Positions 59,425 to 64,000 of a stretch of 64,000 nucleotides of DNA are shown piece after piece. The position numbers and the translations under genes were made by a program. Source of the DNA: DAOUMU01 sp034409055 (lineage in GTDB: Bacteria > Chloroflexota > Anaerolineae > 4572-78 > J111). Where the stretch lies: positions 13,559-77,558 of the forward strand of contig DAOUMU010000266.1 of assembly GCA_034409055.1 (NCBI GenBank). The letters run 5' to 3'. The notes under the pieces were generated by a model. The model saw only the letters and a program-made list of their open reading frames with translations. It searched no databases and had not been told where the DNA came from. Numbering within the stretch: position 1 is the first letter of the stretch; each line of letters opens with the position of its first letter.

Positions 59425-60630
59425 ATGACCGACTGGGAAATTATTGCCGATAGCGACGATTTCCCCGACCCACCACCGGAGAGGCCACCCCCCTCCCGTT
59501 CGTACCAACGCGGGTTCCTGGTTACCGGTACGATTATCCTCCTGCTGATGGCCGGACTGGTGACCCTGTCCAGCTAATCATTGCCTCGGCCCCCCCAGAC
59601 ACCATCGCCTATCTTCTGGCAGGCCAGTCCCCTGATGAGCAGGAACTGGCCATGGAGCAGGTCTTTCCCAACACCCGCTTTTATCTCATGCCCAGCGAAC
59701 TATTTGTGCCGCAAGCCCTGGTGGCCTTACATCGAAACGGGACAATCCAACCGCTGACGACGTTGAGCGCAACGCTCCAGGTCGAACCGCTGCCAATCGC
59801 TGCCGGAGGCTCGGTTCACTTCCTGTTTAGCCTCGATTTACCCCAGTGTGATCGCACCTGGTTTGTCCACTATGAACCTACAATAGGGGTCACCGGCCAA
59901 TGGCTAGGGCCGCCGCCCCCCATGAGATGGGTCTGGCGGGCAGACCGGCAAGACCTGATGTTCTTCAGCCCCAGGCCGGGTAAAGAGGGACACCACATCT
60001 ATGAGACAAACGAGACCCTGTCGCTCCAGCCCATTAGCCAATCGGAGATATCCGTGTCCTTTACCGGCTGGCACGTCCAAACCGGGCAACTGGTCTTTGT
60101 CAAATCCTGGATGGGGACCACCAGCACCGGTTTGATCGATCCACTCTCCGGCGGCATGAGCCGCCTTAAAATATATATTCACCCCATCCGGGCCCGCCAA
60201 CTGAGTCCTGATGGTAACTGGCTGGCCTATCTAATGGGGGCCAACAATCTTTTTGACCCACCGTACCGGCTGGATCTGCTGAGTATGGACAAGTTGGCAG
60301 AAACTACCCTGATCCGGCTTGAGGAGGGCCAGGGGCTGGGGCCGGCCATCTGGTCCCCCTACCTGGCTCAGCCCCGCCTGGCGATATTAACCGGTCCCTT
60401 GGCCGAGGCTGACATGTTGCGTCCCACCCGCTTACTGGTGGCCTGGCCTGACCGTGGCCGAGGCGACCGCCGGGGAACAATTTACCACCCCTGTCTTTTG
60501 TGCCGATGGGGGGCTGCTCTATCGAGCCGACCGGAACGGTCAGTACCAGTTGAAGCGACAGGTCCCCGGTTCCCCGGCCGAAACCTGGCTCACCCTTGAG
60601 CAACCCTTCCAGCCGCTGGCCTGTCCTTGA
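59425..60630 (+). pseudogene. Membrane-anchored propeller-like protein with two frameshifts
   Basis: Three frames join into one plausible protein of 401 residues. First, MTDWEIIADSDDFPDP with a transmembrane segment GTIILLLMAGLVTL stops at 59577. The adjacent frame then reads IIASAPPDTIAYLLAGQ, FFSPRPGKEGHHIYE, and LSPDGNWLAYLMG. Near 60440 the first frame returns with LTVAEATAGEQFTTPVFCAD and YRADRNGQYQLKRQ, then a stop at 60628. One missing C in TCCAG (about 59570) and one extra base near 60444 would explain it, and total length is a multiple of three. The LSPDGNWLAY-type strands suggest a WD40/TolB-like propeller. Sequencing error or true decay cannot be separated. Confidence 0.6.
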
Positions 60631-60639
60631 GTTTTAGCT

Positions 60640-60745
60640 GCGAGTTGAAGTGTTGCCCAGAAAGCACGGGACTGAAGCCCCGTGCTGAAAGAGCAAAGCC
60701 CATTCGGGCTAGAATTCGGCCACAGGAGGGCGTTTCAACATCCTC
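60640..60745. repeat. Compact multi-hairpin sequence
   Basis: AGCACGGG/CCCCGTGCT (60663-60686), TGCT/AGCA and AGCCC/GGGCT hairpins occur within about 80 bp. They are bracketed by GTTGAAG...GCCC and GGGC...TTTCAAC. Such multi-stem arrays are typical of transposon-end or guide-RNA-like repeats, but no associated gene was found. Confidence 0.4.
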
Positions 60746-60856
60746 ATTGGCCTGCGGCTTGCTCTCTTCGCGCGACGGCCCTGCCCTGTGGGTTAGCCTC
60801 GCGCCTTTTGGCCGCAGCCTTACCGGTTCATCAGGCACCGGATGTCGAAATTGCTT

Positions 60857-61014
60857 GGCGACAATTCACTACCCGACACGAAGAGAGAAACCAGGTTTTT
60901 TGTCGTCTGAACCAAGCTAATCGTTGCTTTTTGAGCATTCTGGAGGACCAAAAATGCCTCAGCCAGCGAAAAACCTGGTTTCTGATTTCTAATGTCGGGT
61001 AATGAAGGCGACAA
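60857..61014. mobile_element. MITE-like foldback with 8-bp target duplication
   Basis: GGCGACAA is found exactly at 60857-60864 and 61007-61014. The 142-bp unit between (60865-61006) begins TTCACTACCCGACA and ends TGTCGGGTAATGAA (one mismatch as inverted repeats). It has inner arms AGAAACCAGGTTTTT and AAAAACCTGGTTTCT. The flanking duplication shows a past insertion event. Confidence 0.78.
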
Positions 61015-61183
61015 TATTGTATATTTGTCATCTTGGTTTGCAATTGAAATCGAATGTAATTATATTATTTTGGATCAATTGCGGACGGTGGACAAAATAC
61101 GGTTGATCAAGCGGTTAGGACAGGTGAGTATAACCAGCCAGAGAAAGGTATTGCAGGTTCTGGCAGAAATGTTCGCTGAGTGA
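61015..61183 (+). pseudogene. MazF/PemK-like toxin C-terminal remnant
   Basis: The frame ending at 61183 reads IILDQLRTVDKIRLIKRLGQ, then VLQVLAEMFAE. LDQxRTVDxxRLxKRLG is the typical C-terminal helix region of MazF-type RNase toxins. The N-terminal barrel is missing: the MITE-like insertion lies directly upstream, and the sequence before it does not continue the family. It is therefore a remnant. Confidence 0.6.
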
Positions 61184-61330
61184 AGCTTATTCTCCCAGAG
61201 GCAGCGGCCCAGCAATGCCGTTTGTGCCGACCCATCAAGCACGGTATCGATGAACGGATCGGTAGGGGTGGGTGCCCAATCGGTAAACGGATGGGTAACG
61301 GATTAGCGGATATTGGCTATACTTAACACG

Positions 61331-61461
61331 GCCACAAAGTAACAATTTGACATACTTAAATAGGACGCAGATTAACGCAGATTTTCGCAGATTTATCCTA
61401 ATTTATCAGCGTTTATCAGCGAAAATCTGCGTCCCATAAAATGTTACTTTATGCCCGTTGG
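61331..61461. repeat. Foldback element
   Basis: The outer blocks GGCCACAAAGTAACA (from 61330) and TGTTACTTTATGCCCGTTGGC (to about 61461) pair over most of their length. GGACGCAGATT...CAGATTTTCGC pairs with GCGAAAATCTGCGTCC inside. It is about 130 bp and non-coding; the minus-strand frame at 61406-61705 runs into it and is rejected. Confidence 0.75.
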
Positions 61462-61482
61462 CAGTATATATCATGTGGCTAA

Positions 61483-61734
61483 CTACGGACGCATAATACG
61501 CCGTATTTCGCTCAAGATAGCTCTCAATGTACCAGGCAGCAGTTCCGGGTGACCGGTGACGGATAGGATCAAAACAGTCAGAATGATCGTAACTGACAGC
61601 ACGACCAACCCGGCTTGACCACTGGTGAGGATCAAGGTGAGTAAGATCAGGGCAACGGTCAGGATTAAAAGGGCCAACAGTTGTTTGTTTGGGTTGAACT
61701 TTCACTTCTTGGTTTTCTCTTGTTGTTTGCTCAT
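61483..61734 (-). pseudogene. Small membrane protein gene with in-frame UGA at codon 11
   Basis: AAAGGAG lies 8 bp before the ATG at 61734. The frame reads MSKQQEKTKK, then TGA (61704-61702), then KFNPNKQLLALLILTVALIL in the same frame. It ends as 83 codons with two membrane helices (about 20-37 and 43-60) and a basic tail SEIRRIMRP. Replacing the stop by one sense codon (TGG would need one base change) restores a normal small protein. It is divergent from the TatA-fusion gene. Most likely it is a nonsense mutation; read-through is possible but unproven. Confidence 0.55.
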
Positions 61735-61898
61735 TGTTACGTCTCCTTTGAGTTGATAATTGGGACTAGCATTTGAATAATCGGATGGCCATCCATTACT
61801 CTCTTTTTATCATAAAAAGACGGTGCGTGTCAGGAGAAGAAACGTTGCAAATACGTTGCACGATATAATTTCTGGTTATTGTGGTTAAAGAGGTCACT

Positions 61899-63854
61899 AT
61901 GTTTAATATTGGCCAAACAGAATGGATCGTTATTCTCATTATCGTTATCTTAGTCTTCGGTGTATCAAAGCTCCCCAAGCTGGGCAAAAGTTTGGGAGAG
62001 GCAATCCGCGCCTTGCGAGATAGTTCGGTCGATCGAGACGAAACGGATGTGGCTGACTCATCTCCTGCCGGCCCGGAGCCAGAAGAAGTTGGACCTGACG
62101 AAGTTGGTGAAAAGGATATCGAGCCCAATCTGGCAGAAGTGTCTGCTCCAGCCGGCGAGAAATCCCCATTGTCAGTCCGAGAGGCATTGGATCGGGCTGC
62201 AACGATGGAAAAGAAACAGCAATTAGCCTCTGTCTTGAACGCTTTATTCAAGATTTTTGGTGTGACACCGTATCGTCTGGCCAAAGAGAGCGAAATAGAC
62301 AGAGCGACCATCGGTCGCTGGCTCAAGGGTGAGACACATCCGCAGCAGGAAAAGTTGGAAAAAATCCTGGACCTTATTCCCGGTTTGAGTCCTCACCTGC
62401 GCCAGGAGATATTGGCTCTGGCTGGCTACGTAACTGCCGAGGTGAGTACCAACTTGCCTCATCCTCCCCAGATTTACCTGAGTTGCCACGGCCAAGATTT
62501 GAGCGTCGAGCGGGAGAGAGTTGCTGACATCCTGAGCCATCCGATGTTAGCCTTCAACGTGGAAGTGGGCGAGGCAACGCTGCCTCCGGCTGAAGTTGAA
62601 GCGGGCGTGAGTCACAGCGACTATCTGGTGATGGTGCAGGGCTGGCGTTGGGTGTCGGTGCGTCACATTGAGTACCAGGCAGCCAGTGAGGAAAGGGAGA
62701 AGGTGACCGGCCTGTATTTCCAACGAGAAGAACGCTCTCTGCAAACGGAGGCCAAGCAGTTCCTGGTCGAGGTGGGCCGGGAGAAATGGCAGCTATTCAC
62801 CGAGCCTGATGGGTTGACAGCCCAGGTTTTGAGCGGGTTGTGGCAAACAATGACCCGCGAGGCCCGTGCCGGACGAGCCGTATCACTCCATAGTCTGGCC
62901 GGCATTTACATAGTGACTCAACTCTTGAGCGGTAAAGAATCTACCCTATCGACCCTGCTTCATCGCCTAGCTGCTGATAGTGAGCAGCAGGTGAGCGTGC
63001 AGCAAGTCAATGAAACAGAGAAACCGGCCTCTAAACCGCGAAAATGGACCAAACGCCACCCCGAAGAGCCGGACATGGTGCTCATTCCGGCTGGAAAGTT
63101 CTGGATGGGTACCGACCGTCTCACGCTGGAAATGGCCGGAGTAGTATGGCAAGATTGGATGAAAGATGAGACACCGTCCCACCGGGTCTATCTACCAACA
63201 TATGCCATTGGCCGCTACCCGCTGACCAACGCCGAATATACCCGTTTTATCAAGGATGGGGGCTACCGCCGGCGGGAGTTCTGGACGGAGGCCGGCTGGC
63301 AGGCCAAAGAGAGGGGGGAATGGACCCAACCGCGCTTTTGGACAGATGAACGGTGGAACCGGGCCAACTGTCCGGTGGTTGGGGTCAGTTGGTACGAATG
63401 TGTGGCTTACTGTCGCTGGCTGACGAAAATCACCGGTCGCCTTTACCGCCTGCCCACCGAAGCGGAGTGGGAAAAAGCAGCCGGGGGGCCGGCTGGCAAT
63501 CTGTGGCCCTGGGGAAACAGGTGGTACCCAAACCGGTGTAACAGTAGGGAGAAAGGTCCGGGTCGAACCACACCCGTCGGACAGTATTCTCCGGCCGGGG
63601 ATAGCAATTATGGTGTTGCGGACATGGCCGGTAATGTCTGGGATTGGTGTGCCACGAAATGGGGCAAGAGTTATCCTTACGAGGTCAAAGAAGATGAATG
63701 GTTAGGGGATTATCTTCAAGGAACGCGAGTCCGGGTGCTGCGGGGCGGGTCCTGGAGCAGCGGTAGGGGCAGTGCCCGTTGTGCCCGCCGCCGCAGGAAT
63801 CACCCGGGCGTCAGGGACGACTTCGACGGTTGTCGGCTGGTCTCCCCCATTTGA
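61899..63854 (+). CDS. TatA-like anchor, HTH, DUF4062-like and FGE-sulfatase (C-type lectin fold) fusion; candidate DGR variable protein
   Basis: The 651-residue protein has four parts. Residues 1-42 (MFNIGQTEWIVILIIVILVF, then GVSKLPKLGKSLGEAIRALR) are a TatA/B-like helix plus amphipathic helix. An acidic linker follows (45-95). Residues 105-175 hold an XRE-like HTH (TPYRLAKESEIDRATIGRWL). Residues 190-340 resemble DUF4062 (IYLSCHGQDLSVERERVADI, then SDYLVMVQGWRW). Residues about 395-651 are an FGE-sulfatase domain (DMVLIPAGKFWMGTD, VGVSWYECVAYCRWL, LPTEAEWEKAA, VRVLRGGSW). The last 35 residues after GGSW are mostly NNC/NNT codons at positions where related proteins have Asn, the mark of adenine-directed mutagenesis by diversity-generating retroelements. 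The ATG at 61899 has GAGG 7 bp upstream; a GTG 18 bp earlier is less likely. Confidence 0.82.
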   Translation: MFNIGQTEWIVILIIVILVFGVSKLPKLGKSLGEAIRALRDSSVDRDETDVADSSPAGPEPEEVGPDEVGEKDIEPNLAEVSAPAGEKSPLSVREALDRAATMEKKQQLASVLNALFKIFGVTPYRLAKESEIDRATIGRWLKGETHPQQEKLEKILDLIPGLSPHLRQEILALAGYVTAEVSTNLPHPPQIYLSCHGQDLSVERERVADILSHPMLAFNVEVGEATLPPAEVEAGVSHSDYLVMVQGWRWVSVRHIEYQAASEEREKVTGLYFQREERSLQTEAKQFLVEVGREKWQLFTEPDGLTAQVLSGLWQTMTREARAGRAVSLHSLAGIYIVTQLLSGKESTLSTLLHRLAADSEQQVSVQQVNETEKPASKPRKWTKRHPEEPDMVLIPAGKFWMGTDRLTLEMAGVVWQDWMKDETPSHRVYLPTYAIGRYPLTNAEYTRFIKDGGYRRREFWTEAGWQAKERGEWTQPRFWTDERWNRANCPVVGVSWYECVAYCRWLTKITGRLYRLPTEAEWEKAAGGPAGNLWPWGNRWYPNRCNSREKGPGRTTPVGQYSPAGDSNYGVADMAGNVWDWCATKWGKSYPYEVKEDEWLGDYLQGTRVRVLRGGSWSSGRGSARCARRRRNHPGVRDDFDGCRLVSPI

Positions 63855-64000
63855 GCTTCTGGATTCTGTGCTCCTGGAATTCTGAAATAAGAGGACCAGA
63901 GAGGTAGGGGCACAAGCTCAAGGTGGCGATAAGTCAACCTCACCCTGTTCCCCGCGTAAGCGGGTCGATTTAAAATTTTCAGCAAAACAAGTGGCGAAAA
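63855..64000. other. Downstream flank, no gene recognised
   Basis: The last 146 bp hold no supported frame and no copy of the variable region. If a retroelement is present, its template repeat and reverse transcriptase lie beyond the window end. Confidence 0.5.

Noticed and set aside
59652..60599. 315-residue frame taken as a complete gene
   Set aside because: Its beginning continues a membrane-anchored N-terminus in another frame and its end loses coding sense where the next frame gains it; better read as one frameshifted gene.
61406..61705. 99-residue minus-strand frame
   Set aside because: It overlaps a foldback repeat and a better-supported membrane-protein frame with ribosome-binding site; composition is not protein-like.

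Overview
The window reads as a chromosomal segment of a Chloroflexota bacterium, probably of the Anaerolineae type. This is inferred from gene content: very large secreted FG-GAP and beta-helix proteins sharing a C-terminal YLP(I/L)I(L/V)K tail, several trimethylamine-methyltransferase (MttB) paralogs, MacB-like ABC modules, PHP-AlbA_2 and ParB-USP fusions, and many short foldback repeats. No ribosomal or other marker gene is present to prove it.

Layout. 1-3.5 kb: 3' part of a secreted FG-GAP propeller protein. 3.5-7.2 kb: nadC-nadA-nadB operon behind a good sigma-70 promoter. 7.2-11.6 kb: a lone response regulator, a PHP-AlbA_2 protein, a tandem hairpin repeat, and a tyrosine-rich secreted protein flanked by long imperfect inverted repeats. 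11.6-19.4 kb: a phosphofructokinase-fold protein with altered catalytic residues, a MacB/FtsX-type ABC system with two ATPases, a membrane protein and a ParB-USP protein, closed by a strong terminator. 19.4-30 kb: MscS channel, secreted beta-helix protein, an MBL-fold fragment, an anaerobic sulfatase maturase, a GalT-like protein, MogA, YqeY, and pgpH-ybeY-dgk.

30.1-35.1 kb: tRNA-Lys(CTT) followed by a decayed accessory zone. It holds a PIN/AbrB toxin-antitoxin pair, a frameshifted DUF2442 gene, a DUF4160 fragment, a cupin, an attC-like foldback, an orphan lipoprotein, a 60-bp direct repeat and a gene fragment. 35.1-52.4 kb: a sensor kinase, then a minus-strand catabolic block: corrinoid protein, MttB, MttB, corrinoid protein, BMP-family ABC importer, amidohydrolase. 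A second kinase is divergent from it, a third MttB lies beyond, and a luciferase-like oxidoreductase follows. The block looks like uptake and corrinoid-dependent demethylation of an unidentified N-methylated compound.

52.6-58.1 kb: IclR regulator with kdgK and kdgA (2-keto-3-deoxygluconate catabolism). Between regulator and enzymes lies an IS4-like transposase gene that was itself split by a roughly 1.9-kb serine-recombinase element. 58.1-61.8 kb: foldback repeats, a TumA/TumE-like pair, a membrane protein with two compensating frameshifts, a MazF-like remnant, and a small membrane protein with an in-frame UGA. 61.9-63.9 kb: the most striking gene, a TatA-like anchor fused to HTH, DUF4062-like and formylglycine-generating-enzyme (C-type-lectin fold) domains. 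Its C-terminus has the codon pattern of a diversity-generating-retroelement variable region. The reverse transcriptase and template would have to lie beyond the window end.
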